From Ceratotherium simum simum (lineage: Eukaryota; Chordata; Mammalia; Perissodactyla; Rhinocerotidae): a DNA stretch of 64,000 bases. The notes beneath the pieces are model-generated. The model made no database searches. It was not told the origin of the DNA and worked only from the letters and a program-made list of their open reading frames with translations. The position numbers and the translations under genes were made by a program. Below are positions 33,733-43,915 of the stretch, in pieces; the stretch's first letter is position 1; each line of letters opens with the position of its first letter. The DNA lies in contig NW_004454181.1 in NCBI RefSeq assembly GCF_000283155.1, forward strand, positions 25,702,174 through 25,766,173, read 5' to 3'.

Positions 33733-33848
33733 AGAAATAAATGAGGGAGTCTACGGCCATATCACCCTGAACACACCCGATCTCAGATTTTGGAAGCCAA
33801 GCAGGGTTGGGCCTGGTTAGTACTTGGACGGGAGAAATAAATGAGGGA
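33733..33848. repeat. 16-bp target-site duplication around a 5S pseudogene
   Basis: The sequence agaaataaatgaggga occurs at 33,733-33,748 and again, base for base, at 33,833-33,848. Confidence 0.93.
33749..33832 (+). pseudogene. truncated 5S rRNA pseudogene
   Basis: Starts exactly at the 5S 5' end (gtctacggccatatcaccct) and continues through 'gaacacacccgatctc', 'ggaagccaagcagggttggg', 'cctggttagtacttggac', stopping at about position 86-87 of the 121-nt rRNA. It has scattered C-to-T and G-to-A changes and a 3-4 bp internal deletion next to the 'gatctc' region. The last third is missing and there is no A tail. The perfect 16-bp flanking repeat shows insertion by target-site duplication. Not expected to be functional. 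Confidence 0.92.
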
Positions 33849-34074
33849 AACACTGCTGTTGGGAATGATAATAAGGAAAATGTGAGGAGAGGAGGGGGCG
33901 GGGAAGGTAATGAGGGAGGGGAAGTAAAGAGAGAGATGGAGGAGGAGATGATAGAGGGGCTCTGTCTTCCCCCCTGTAGAGTGGCCTCTCCTGGGGTTTG
34001 GCTCAAGACCCCTCAGCCCTCTGCCTTTGTGGTCCCAACTGCCTCAATGTTCCCATCACCTCTTGTTTCTTCAG

Positions 34075-34289
34075 GGATCCTGTATGTCAACAGGAGCTTG
34101 GACTTTGAGACAAACCCCAAGTACTTCCTGTCCATTGAGTGTAGCCGGAAAGGCTCTTCCTCCCTCAGTGACATGACCACAGTTGTAGTCAATATCACTG
34201 ACATCAATGAACATCGGCCCAGATTCTCCCAGGATCTGTACAGCACAAGGGTCTTAGAAAATGCCATCGTGGGTGACATCGTGCTCACA
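34075..34289 (+). CDS. FAT2: FAT2 coding exon w14
   Basis: Residues 2471-2542. Acceptor 'cttgtttcttcag', donor gtaagg; phase 1 in, phase 0 out. Encodes [27 protein letters not shown], linker DINEHRP (34,200-34,220, near-canonical), and the next repeat start [14 protein letters not shown]. Confidence 0.96.
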
Positions 34290-35308
34290 GTAAGGATCTG
34301 CAACTTTTCCCTTTGAGGGGGGCATGAACTTTGGGGTAGGCTCTTGTCTCCCCCTCTCCCAGTCATTTATGAGCATGGGTTAGTTTATCAATTAATGCAC
34401 TATAAGCTTGACTGACTTGTAGTCACTCGGCCAAACTGTCTCTCATGACAGAGGGTCTCAGGGCCATGTTTGATAAGATCTAAGATGAGGTACTGATAGA
34501 ATGGGCATGGGAGAGGTCCCAGAAGACTGCCAGAGACCCCAAAGCCTGGGAAGGGTCTGGTCACAGTGTGTGACATGGAGTTTCAGTGTGTGGGGGGAGG
34601 GGACTGAAGGGACACCAAATAACGCCTCTTTGCATTTCAACATGTAATTGCTCCCTACTGCATGGAGTGAAGCCAAACTCCGTATGCCCACATTCAAGGT
34701 TCTCTATGACCCCTCTCTACTCTGCCTTCCAGGCTTACCTTCTTCCACTCCCTGACATGTACCCTACGCTCTAACCACACAGGACGATGTGCCTTTCTCC
34801 AAACATCCTCTGCACATCCGCACACTCTGGGCTCATGCCTGGAATGCTGCCTCCACTCCCAGAAGCCTTCCTTCTCTTTCACCTCATGAATCCTTTTCTA
34901 ATCTCCCCAAGTGGAATTTATCACTGTGTTCTCTGTGCTCTCATAAAGCTGATCATACTTTGGCCCAAATTAGAATTACCCATAAAATCAGATATTAAGC
35001 TTCCTGCAGGCATATTCATTTTGGCACATTCCTCACCTCCTGGCACAGGACTCAGCACTCTGTTAGTATGAGTGAGTGAGTAAATGAAAGAATGAATAGC
35101 TACAGGAAGGAACCATGGCATGCTGAAGTCCATACTAGGATGTAAATAAAGAGGATCATTTGGCAGGGATGACTGTGGTCCAGGGACTGCCAGCCCAAAG
35201 GCAGTCCTTGGGGTAGGGACATATCTGTGCCCCTTATACTCCCAGGGCCAAGATTCCTTTCTGGCCCCCCTTGCCCCTCCGTTCACAACCACCCTCCCAC
35301 TGCTGCAG
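34290..35308 (+). other. intron w14-w15
   Basis: Phase-0 intron of 1,019 bp, largely filled by an L2. 35,100-35,300 is unique sequence with a pyrimidine-rich end. Confidence 0.75.
34630..35098 (+). repeat. L2 LINE 3' region
   Basis: 'tgaagccaaactccgtatgc', 'caaggttctctatgacccct', 'tcatgcctggaatgctgcct', 'cccagaagccttccttctct', then 'tatcactgtgttctctgtgc' and the terminal GAATGAATAG. Plus strand. Confidence 0.8.
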
Positions 35309-35446
35309 GTGTCAGCGACTGATGAAGATGGACCTGTAAACAGTGCCATCACCTACAGCCTGGTAGGAGGGAACCAGCTCGGGCACTTCACCGTCCACCC
35401 CAAGAAGGGGGAGCTACAGGTGGCCAAGGCCCTGGATTGGGAACAG
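35309..35446 (+). CDS. FAT2: FAT2 coding exon w15
   Basis: Residues 2543-2588, 46 codons, phase 0 at both ends. Acceptor 'cactgctgcag', donor gtgagt. Encodes [40 protein letters not shown]; the LDRE motif is LDWE, keeping Asp and Glu. Confidence 0.96.
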
Positions 35447-36056
35447 GTGAGTCATGTGGGAGGGGCCCAGTCTGAGCTCCTCAGAGCAGAATATGGTCCT
35501 GCTGCAGGTCCCGAGGATGAATTGTGGTCAGTGCTCCATCCTGACCCTTCTCCAGACCTGCTCCCAGTGTCTCCCAGTTGTTTTCTCTGTGGGGCCTCTG
35601 AGGCCTGTGAGGCCAGAGGCAGGAGAGAGACTGAGTGACACTTAACCTTCCCTAGAGGAGCTCAGGCCAGCTTCTCACTATTGACCAGAGGTCATCAGCT
35701 CATTATAGCAAGTTATCATTTATTGAACACCTGCTCTGTGCCAGGTACTTTGCTAAGTGCTTTACATACATCATGCCATTTGCTTCTTAAAGTGATCCTA
35801 GGAGATGGGTCCTGATATTATCCTCACAGATGTTTAGTCACTTTCCCAAGTCCTCACAGGTGGTAAATGGTTGAATTGGAAATCAGATCTATTTCTGCCT
35901 GACTCCAGAACCCGGGCCCTAAGACGCTACGGGTGGGCAACCGGGGTGGGCATAGGGGAGTGTCTCTATCTTATTTTTATGCAAACATCAGTGATGAGTT
36001 AGGGGCCAGAACTGAGAAGTCTTGTTGCTAACTCTCCACTGGGCTTCTTGCTATAG
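35447..36056 (+). other. intron w15-w16
   Basis: Phase-0 intron of 610 bp, mostly one reverse MIR. The rest is unique sequence. Confidence 0.75.
35705..35930 (-). repeat. MIR SINE, reverse
   Basis: 'ttgaacacctgctctgtgcc', 'aggtactttgctaagtgctt', 'gtcactttcccaagtcctca' and 'ctgactccagaacccgggcc' form a nearly full MIR in reverse. Confidence 0.85.
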
Positions 36057-36200
36057 ACTTCTAGCTATTCCCTGAGGCTCCGAGCCACAGACAGTGGGCG
36101 GCCGGCACTGCACGAGGACACAGACATCGCTATCCAAGTGGTTGATGTCAATGATAACCCACCGAGATTCTTCCAGCTCAACTACAGCACCTCTATCCAG
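36057..36200 (+). CDS. FAT2: FAT2 coding exon w16
   Basis: Residues 2589-2636, 48 codons, phase 0 at both ends. Acceptor 'gcttcttgctatag'; donor gtacac is weak. Encodes [27 protein letters not shown], canonical linker DVNDNPP (36,143-36,163) and the start of the next repeat. Confidence 0.95.
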
Positions 36201-36349
36201 GTACACTTGAGCTTCCAAAGGCATCCTGAACCCATCCTCCCTTCGTTTCCCTCCTAGTGGAGGGTGCTCACCACTAGCATCAGTGCACCCAAACAGCGAC
36301 TATGACCTTGCCACTGACATCCCTAATGGTAACATAGCCTGCTGAAGGG

Positions 36350-36575
36350 GATTATGGATTACGGAATTAAAAACAGTAAGGTCCTGTGCTAGGCACTTCC
36401 ACATCCGTTATCTCGTTTGGGACTCACACAGTCATGTGAAGTAGGTAGTACCCATTTTACAGATTTAAAAAATGCAGGGACAGAAATGTGCCCTAGTTAA
36501 GAATATGGCAAACTTAGGAATTAAACCCAGAAGATTTTCCAGATCCCAAGCTATTTCCACCATACCAATGGTCTG
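36350..36575 (-). repeat. MIR SINE, reverse
   Basis: 'ctgtgctaggcacttccaca', 'gttatctcgtttgggactca', 'taggtagtacccattttaca' and 'gaattaaacccagaagattt' in reverse MIR order. Confidence 0.8.
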
Positions 36576-36679
36576 CAAATGGGATTTGGAGACGGCCTTG
36601 GAATTCTACGGGGAATTTTGACCATAATGAGTGAGGGAGGTAAGGAAGTGGATAGGAGGGCAGAGTTCAGGTCTTGCTC

Positions 36680-37280
36680 TGCATCAACCAGGGTCACTTC
36701 ACTTTTACCTGTTGTGTATATTAGGAGTATGAGTTAGGATGCTTTGGCTGCAGTTAACAGATTACCTGACTAAAAGCTCATTAAATATTAAGGACTTATT
36801 ATTTCACATAACAAAAGGTCTGATGGTGAGAAATTCTGTTCCAGATTTGTTATGTCAACAGGAAAACAGTATCACAACTTTGGGTTAGCTTCTTTGAAAT
36901 TCCCTCACCTTCTCCTTTATGGTTACAAAATGGCTGCTGCAGCTCCAGCATCCTTGCCTAACCATCTTCAAAAGCAAATGGAAGTGGACTTCTTTGGCAG
37001 GATCTGTTTTTTATTAAAGGGGGAGAATTTTCAGAACCCCCGCTCTGGGTAGACTTCTTCAATAGTCAGAATCGGATTATAATGATCACCCTTAAACCAA
37101 AAACTTGCACAGGGAATCAGATTATTATAACTGACTTAGACCAATCATAGTCCCTCTCTTCTTAGGAGGGGCACATATCCTCTTTTCTGAGGATATTGGC
37201 ACCCCTCACCTGAACAAAAGTAGGGTTTTGTAAGAAAGGAAGGGAAGAATGTCTCTTGGATAGGCAACCATCAATTTCCT
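36680..37280. repeat. unclassified interspersed-repeat-like block
   Basis: Phrases such as 'ttggctgcagttaacagatt', 'atggctgctgcagctccagc' and 'gacttagaccaatcatagtc' recall a mammal-wide repeat seen many times in genomes, but I cannot assign a family. Confidence 0.4.
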
Positions 37281-37883
37281 CCCATAAGATTCTATTTGTA
37301 GATAAGATTTTGATGCTAAAAAGACAGTTAACAACCATCGTATTATAGCATACTGAATTCCTGTGTTATAGAACAAAGAGTGGAATGATACTCAGGAGGC
37401 CCATTTTTCTTCGTTGAATTCCTAATCATCTTTTGAATTTTCTCATTGCATGTGTGTTCCACTGGCCCTCTAAGCAGGAAACCAGTTATAGGTGTTCAAT
37501 TGACCCTACGAATCACGAAATTCCCACATGGATTCCAGGCACTAATTAATTTACATACATGAATCATCAGCTATATGACCTTGGGCAAGTCACCTCCCTG
37601 TAGGAGAAAGGGACTCTAAATATCCTTCCAGCCTCAATGGGCTTTGTTTCCAAGACCCAGCACTTAGGGTCTTGCTCCCTTAGAGAGCTCCTGGTCTAGA
37701 CTGACAAAGTCAACAACTAACTCACAGACAGGCAGAATGGGTGAATGACAGCTCAAGGTCCAGTCACAGCCTGAGAGCAGCCAGAGTGCCAGGATTCATC
37801 CCAAATGAGGGGATCCAGAAAGATGCGAGAGGAAGGACTGGAACTCATGTTGCTCTTTGATTTCCTGTCACTCCCGCTCTCAG

Positions 37884-38081
37884 GAGAACTCCCCCATTGG
37901 CAGCAAAGTCCTGCAGCTGATCCTGAGTGATCCGGACTCCCCAGAGAATGGCCCCCCCTACTCATTCCGAATCACCAAGGGGAACCATGGCTCTGCCTTC
38001 CACGTGACCCCAGATGGATGGCTGGTGACCACTGCAGGCCTGAGCAGAAGAGTCCAGGAATGGTATCAGCTTCAGATCGAG
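37884..38081 (+). CDS. FAT2: FAT2 coding exon w17
   Basis: Residues 2637-2702, 66 codons, phase 0 at both ends. Acceptor 'cccgctctcag', donor gtgaga. Encodes [60 protein letters not shown]. The LDRE position reads LSRR, so one calcium ligand is lost. Confidence 0.95.
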
Positions 38082-38169
38082 GTGAGAACTGTGTTTGGCC
38101 ACTGGTGGTGACCATGGGGACAGTAAATGTGCTGGCAAAAGCACTACCAGGGCTTCTATTATTAGGAAA

Positions 38170-38405
38170 AAGGACTCACAGAGCTCTTCCTATGTCCCAG
38201 CACTGGGCAAAGTGCTCCACACGCGTTATTGCATTAAACCCTCACAATACGCTTTAGGGCAGGTACAGTTACCACCCCCACCTGACAGATGTGGTAACCG
38301 AGGCACACAGAGGTGATGTGACTGGCTTAAAGCAATGCTACTAATAACGGCAGAGGTGGGTTGCTTCAAACCCAAGCACTCTGACCCCAGAGCCCAAGCT
38401 CTCAA
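38170..38405 (-). repeat. MIR SINE, reverse
   Basis: 'cctatgtcccagcactgggc', 'tattgcattaaaccctcaca', 'gtaaccgaggcacacagagg' and 'caagcactctgaccccagag'; nearly full-length. Confidence 0.85.
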
Positions 38406-38734
38406 TTCCCGCCCCACTCCCAAGCAGAGTACCCTCACCCCTGGCTCTAACTCCTTGAGGTTGGCCAGGACAATTCTCTGAACCTCAGGTCTTCTTAAAG
38501 ACCTACCTCACAGAACTGGTGTGGGGTCTAAATGAGGGAATATACATATGCATGTATGTATAGGGGATTATGGTATTATTATGGATTGTATGAGAATGGC
38601 CCAAGGAAAGTGGCCAAGAGCGTGGTCAAACATTCTCCCCTCATTTTATTCCTCCCAAATCCGTTTCCTGAATCTCAAGTCTAGTGGACCCTACTATCCT
38701 GTGAACTTCTCTGGGCTCAGGTATATTCATCCAT

Positions 38735-39900
38735 TCAGGCTGCCAGCCATGCAGCCATTTAGTCAGTCACTCAACAAGTATTTATCAAGCACCTATCATA
38801 TGCCGGGCCCTATGCTAGCTGCTGGTAATATAGCAGGGGGAGAGAAGGGCATGGTCCCTGTCCCCATGGGCTTTTGGTTCTAATCATGGAGATAAACAAT
38901 AAACAGATGAAGAGAGAAAGTGATGTGAGACTCATAAGGCACAGGGAACACATATTCAGAGGGTGGGTGGCTGCCCTCATGAGGAGGGAACATTTGAGCT
39001 GAGACCTGAGGAGCCATCCATGTGAAAAGTGGGCAGAAGAGTGTCGCAGGCAGGAAGAACAAGATGAGCCAAAGTCCCAAGTTAGGAAAGAGCTTGAAGT
39101 GACCTGAGATTTGGCCAGCGTGGTCAGAGCACGGTGAGTATTGGTGGGAGTAAAGGTAAAGAGATGGGTTGGGTGGATCATGGAGGCCTCCTAGCTTGGG
39201 TGACCATATTATTTGAGGTCCAAACTGTGACGCTCTTGAGAGTGAGAGAGGCACACTAAAAATAGTTATTTTGTGATAATTGATCCACAACAGGTGAAAA
39301 TCAAGACTGTCCTGGGCAAACCAGGAAGTACAGCCGTCCTAATTGTAAACCTTGGTAATACTTTCAGATTCTAATCTAAGTGCAATGAGAAGTGGTTGAA
39401 GGGTTTCAAACAGGGAAGTGACCTTCTTGTGTCTCAGGAGGCTCATTTTTGAAGCTTTAGAGAGAGTGGATGAAGCGGGCAAGAGTGGTTGAGGGATCAA
39501 TGCGAAGTCATCCAAGCTGGAGACAGTGGTGCTGAGACAGTGAGGTGATGGTGAAGGTGCAGGAAGTGGATAGATTTGGGAAAAGCTTTGCATGGAACTA
39601 AGCAGGAGTTGGTGATGGATTAGATATGGGGAGAGAGGAAAAAAGAGAAGGATCAGGGGCGACTCCCAGGTTCCTGCTCCAGTGAAGCCTGGGTTTTGGG
39701 GCCAATTATGGAACTGGAAAGACTGGGGGGTGGGTGAGGGAAGAGAGGTTTATGGGGTAAAATGAGGGCTCTATTTTGCTTACGTTACTTTTCAGGTGCC
39801 CGTGAGACATCCAAATGGAGGTGTCCAGTAGGGAGTTGGGAACAGGAGTCTGCAGCTCAGAGGAGAGGTGTGGGCTAATGCAGAGGGTCCTTGAAGCCAA
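38735..39900 (-). repeat. L2 LINE, reverse, interrupted
   Basis: 3' end 'ctcaacaagtatttatcaag' leads into body phrases 'gaggagggaacatttgagct', 'gggaagtgaccttcttgtgt', 'ggcgactcccaggttcctgc' and 'catccaaatggaggtgtcca'. About 155 bp at 39,195-39,350 does not fit and may be a later insertion (starts gggtgaccatatt). Confidence 0.75.
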
Positions 39901-40074
39901 GGGCAGGGATTTGATTGCCTAGGGAGAGATGAGTGACAACAGCTGCCTGACCTCTGTATCCTGGCCTGGACAGGTGCTCTGTAACCATGGGCATCAACAC
40001 CGTCTCTTGCATATGTCCTGTATTTCCACTTCCGTTCACTGGGTGGTTCCATAGGCCAGCAAAGACACAGGCTA

Positions 40075-40275
40075 CGGTCATAGAGTTCAGATTCTGCTCT
40101 GGCCTTACCTGGTGTACTACCTTGGGCAAGTTATTTGATCTCTCTGAGCCTCAGTTCTATCTTTTGTAAGAAGAGATATTTAAGGGTACCTATCTCATAA
40201 GAAAGATAAACTGTGATCCTGCATTTAAAGCATTTAAAAGTGGCACACAGTTTATCCTCAGTTAATGTTAGTTCT
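40075..40275 (+). repeat. MIR SINE
   Basis: 'ctaccttgggcaagttattt', 'gatctctctgagcctcagtt' and 'cacagtttatcctcagttaa' follow MIR order. Confidence 0.75.
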
Positions 40276-40549
40276 ATATTATACCTAGTAGTGGTATTAA
40301 TTATTGTTGTTGCTGCTGATAGTTCATCAGCGTTATGCACAATTCCTAGCAGTAGCTGTAACTTTACAAAGTTCTCACCCACTCAAAGCACTGGAATGCA
40401 CGCGAACAAGATCTTCCTTTCTGTAGGGAAAATGGTGGAGACACTCGTGGAAAGCTTCGTCCTTGCTAAGTCAGCAGAAAGTGGCAGTCCACTTGGTGAA
40501 ATGTGAAAGGAAGATGCATTTCTTATTTACATTCTTCTCCTTGCTTAAT

Positions 40550-40975
40550 TGAGGTCACGACACTGCCTTGCTTAAAACTTTCAAAGGCTTTTCACGGCTC
40601 TGACATAAAATCTGACCTTGTGCTCCTCGGCCCTGCCCACTCCTCCAGCAGCTGTGGCCCCTGTTTTGCCGAGCACACCATGTTCTTTCCACCCCAAGGC
40701 TTTACACTTGCTGTTCCCTGTCTGTCACCTCTTCTCATCCCTCAGGACTCAGCTCAAGTGTCACCTCCTCAGAGACACCTTCCCTCCCACCTGATCTAAG
40801 TTAGTTCTCTCTCACTCTTTAGATCTCTCTGTCACGTCACCCTGTTTATCTCCTTTATCGCACTTTATCCAAGTCTGACATTTTCTTGTCTCCTTAGCAA
40901 TTGATTTATTGTCTCTTTTCTCCTATCATAGCAGAGGTCCTGGCCCACAGAAGGCCCTCAATAAATATTTGCTGG
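40550..40975 (+). repeat. L2 LINE 3' region
   Basis: 'ctgaccttgtgctcctcggc', 'aaggctttacacttgctgtt', 'ctcagctcaagtgtcacctc', 'gttagttctctctcactctt' and 'ggccctcaataaatatttgc', ending at the L2 3' terminus. Confidence 0.85.
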
Positions 40976-41407
40976 CGGAGAGAAGAAGAGATGTCCACCC
41001 CGACCCCCACCCCAATCGCATAGTAAAGGGGAGTCCCAAAGAGAACCTCGTAGGCTGACAGGGCCATGAGGATGCGCATTGGAATCGCCAAGAGACACGT
41101 GATGACTCATTTAAAGAAAGAGATAGAACGAGAGATGTTCAGGAGGAAGGAGGCCGGAGAGATTTAGGAAGAGGCTCAGAGATGTCAAATAAGGAAACGG
41201 AGTTAGGTTTTACCGTGTGGTATGTGGATGTAACTCCTTCCACAAAACCTTCGGAGCTTTTGGAATTATTATTTTCTTTTTCAAACATGACAACATGCTG
41301 AGCCCGCCCTCAAGCAGAGAGACGTGTCTCCCCAAGGGGGCCCAGCCTTACTCGGGCCACCGTTCGTCGCAGTCCTATGGTAATGGCAGCGCTTATTGTG
41401 CCCACAG

Positions 41408-42218
41408 GTGTCAGACGGTGGCAGCCCTCCCCTCTCATCTTCAACGTCCGTCAGAGTCCACGTCACAGAGCAGAGCCACTACCCCCCCTCCGCCCTCCCG
41501 CTGGAGATCTTCATCACCATCGGGGAGGAGGAGTTCCAGGGCGGTATGGTGGGTAAAATCCACGCCACAGACCGAGACCCCCAGGACACATTGACCTACA
41601 GCCTGGCAGGAGAGAAGACCCTGGGCAGGCGCTTCTCTGTGGGCACAACTGATGGCAAGATTATCGCTGCCCAGGGACTGCCTCGTGGCCGCTATGCGTT
41701 CAACGTCACAGTCAGCGATGGGACCTTCACTGCCACCACTGGGGTCCATGTCCATGTGTGGCAAGTGGGGCAGGAGGCTCTGCAGCAGGCCATGTGGATG
41801 GGCTTCCACCAGCTCACCCCAGAGGAGCTGGTGAGTGACCACTGGAGGAACCTGCAGAGGTTCCTCAGCAACAAGCTGGACATCAAACGAGCCAACATCC
41901 ACCTGGCCAGCCTTCAGCCTGCAGAGGCCATGGCTGGGGTGGATGTGCTCCTGGTCTTTGAGGGGCATTCCGGAACCTTCTACAAGCTGCAGGAGCTGGC
42001 ATCCATCATCACTCGCTCAGCCAAGGAGATGGAGCACTCGGTGGGAATTCAAATGAGGTCAGCCATGCCCATGGTGCCCTGCCAAGGGCCAAGCTGCCAG
42101 GGGCAAATCTGCCAAGAGACAGTGCACCTGGACCCCAGGGTCGGGCCCACGTACAGCACGGCCAGGCTCAGCATCCTGACCCCGCGGCACCGCCTGGAGA
42201 GGACCTGCTCCTGCAATG
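41408..42218 (+). CDS. FAT2: FAT2 coding exon w18: last cadherin repeat and FAT spacer
   Basis: Residues 2703-2973, 811 bp. Acceptor 'tgtgcccacag', donor gtgagg; phase 0 in, 1 out. Residues to about 2,815 complete the cadherin array (linker TEQSHYPPS is atypical; [29 protein letters not shown]). From about 41,770 on comes a non-cadherin spacer of some 150 residues: an alternating helix/strand pattern ([54 protein letters not shown]) and a short Cys cluster ([11 protein letters not shown]) before LERTCSCNG. Known to be shared by the FAT family, without a named fold that I can assign from sequence alone. Confidence 0.96.
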
Positions 42219-42414
42219 GTGAGGAGCGGGCCTTCCCCTGGACAACCAGCACTGTGGGCTCGGCCAGCTCGACTCTAGGGAGGGAGATCTCGGGGGTCTC
42301 TGTGGGGTAGAGGGACCACAGACCACCATAAGACAGGTGTGGCCTCACAAAATCTAGTCGCGGAATTGCACCCTATTCCTGGCCACTTTTTGGAATTTTG
42401 AAAATAACAGTAAG

Positions 42415-42655
42415 AGTACTAGAGGCAGTTTAGCATCATGGCTAAGAGCGTAGACTTGGGCATCAGATTGCCTGGGTTCAAATCCCAGCTCTGCCACTTG
42501 TTAGCCAGGTAACTTTAGGAAAATTATTTAACTTCTCTGTGCCCTTGGGCTGTTGTAGGAATTGAGTGAGTATTAAATAGCAAGTGCCTGCTTAGATAAG
42601 TGCCTGCTATATAGGATGTGGTCAATAAACATGAGTTACCAATGCTACAGTTATT
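42415..42655 (+). repeat. MIR SINE, near full length
   Basis: 'agcatcatggctaagagcgt', 'attgcctgggttcaaatccc', 'agctctgccacttgttagcc', 'ttaacttctctgtgcccttg' and a 3' end resembling 'gtcaataaacatgagttac'. Very clear MIR. Confidence 0.93.
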
Positions 42656-42657
42656 AC

Positions 42658-42905
42658 TATGGCCTGATGGTTATAACCTCAAGGTTTAGTTGCAACAGCT
42701 CAGGTTCAAACCCCAGCTCTATCACTTACTAGCTGTATAAGCTTGGGTGGGTTATTAAAATCCTCTTAGTTTTAGTTTCTCCTCTATAAATAATGAAAAT
42801 AATATCATCTGCCTCCTGGAGTTGGTTTGGGGAGTAAATTGCTTAATGGATATAAAAGCACCTAAGCCCTGGCTGGCCCTTAATAAGCACCCCCTCCGTG
42901 GTGGC
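42658..42905 (+). repeat. second MIR SINE, adjacent and parallel
   Basis: 'cagctcaggttcaaacccca', 'gctctatcacttactagctg', 'tctcctctataaataatg' and 'ggcccttaataagcacc'. Lies directly after the previous MIR in the same orientation. Confidence 0.85.
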
Positions 42906-42929
42906 TGTCATTCACATGGTAGCAGTTGT

Positions 42930-43045
42930 TGCTATAAGGACTCTGCTATGTGCCAGCCTCTGTGTTTATGTTACCTAAACTCATCGTCACCACAACCCTA
43001 CAAAGCAGGGACATCAGCTCCCTCTACAGTTGAAACGGAGGTATG
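42930..43045 (-). repeat. MIR fragment, reverse
   Basis: 'ctctgctatgtgccagcctc', 'acctaaactcatcgtcacca' and 'caaccctacaaagcagggac' in reverse MIR order. Confidence 0.65.
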
Positions 43046-43371
43046 CGGGTTGTACCACCCCTGGCATTAAGACCAATGCCCCAGACCAGCTCAGGAGCAC
43101 TGGCAAAAGAAGGGCATCGCCTCCAGCTCACCATCACCCCCTGCCTGACCTGGCCTACCCTTTGCAGGTCTACCCAGTTTGCATTAGGGAAATTTTTTCT
43201 GGGAAGATGTGTGGACTTTCTTCAGGTCCACAGATTTAGGCTGAGTGAGCTCCTCTTGGGGGTGTGGCAGGGAGCTTCCCGTCTTGTGTCTCTTGCCCCC
43301 AAGTCAGCTGCAGGAGAAGGCTGTGATGGCTGAAGGTTCTCTCTTGACCCTCCTGCATCAGACAACAGAGG

Positions 43372-43558
43372 TTCTAAAATCAAGATTGTACAAAATCGCC
43401 TGGGGAGTGTGTTTTTAAAGAGACCTGCTCTTGAGTGTCACCTGGAGAGTTTTTTATTTAGAAGGTCTTGGGTGAGGCCTGGAATTGGCATTTTTAACCA
43501 GCACCTCGGGCAATTCTGACGCAGGTTGTCCAAGGGCTGCACTTTGAGAAACACTAGA
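43372..43558 (+). repeat. MER5-type hAT transposon fragment
   Basis: 'gaggcctggaattggcattt', 'gggcaattctgacgcaggtt' and the terminus 'ttgagaaacactag' fit MER5A/B; diverged. Confidence 0.65.
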
Positions 43559-43559
43559 C

Positions 43560-43915
43560 AGGCTGGCTCACCGAGCACCAAAATCACTTGGAGAGAGGTT
43601 TGTTTAACATTTTAGTGAAATAGGACATACAGAAAGATCTGTGTATCCTAAGTGTACAGCTCAACGAGTTTTCCCAAACCAAATACACCAGTGTAACGAG
43701 CACCTAGATCAAGGACCGGAACATGACCAGCATCTCAGAAACATCCCTCGGGCTCTCTTCCAGTCACCACAACCATCATGGGGAGATTTTGAAAACACAG
43801 ATCCCCATGCACCACCAGAACTACTGAGTCATACTCGCTGAAGGCAGAGCCTGGCATTCTGGGTTTTAAAGACTCTCCAGCTGAGCCTGATACTCAGCCA
43901 GGTTTGGGAATTCCT
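43560..43915 (+). repeat. second MER5-type element split by an L1M fragment
   Basis: 'caccaaaatcacttggagag' and 'ttttgaaaacacagatcccc' are neighbours in MER5-type elements but are separated here by about 180 bp (43,600-43,780) that reads as L1M 3' UTR ('agctcaacgagttttcccaa', 'gaacatgaccagcatctcag'). Confidence 0.55.

Larger units (their letters stand above)
31906..34074 (+). other. intron w13-w14
   Basis: Phase-1 intron of 2.2 kb. L1M, MIR and a 5S pseudogene are listed. 31,906-32,510 has nothing recognised, and 33,850-34,060 is GA-rich then unique sequence. Confidence 0.7.
36201..37883 (+). other. intron w16-w17
   Basis: Phase-0 intron of 1,683 bp. One reverse MIR listed. 36,680-37,280 resembles an old interspersed repeat ('gctttggctgcagttaacag', 'caaaatggctgctgcagctc') whose family I cannot name. 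37,300-37,880 has nothing certain. Confidence 0.65.
38082..41407 (+). other. intron w17-w18
   Basis: Phase-0 intron of 3.3 kb, mostly old repeats (MIR, L2 in both directions) listed separately. 39,195-39,350 is a separate insert within the reverse L2. 40,980-41,400 is unique and GC-richer. Confidence 0.75.

Noticed and set aside
33749..33832. Functional 5S rRNA gene
   Set aside because: Last third missing, internal deletion, several base changes and no Pol III terminator.
41441..41968. 175-codon minus-strand open frame opposite exon w18
   Set aside because: Mirror of the coding exon on the other strand; no motif of its own.
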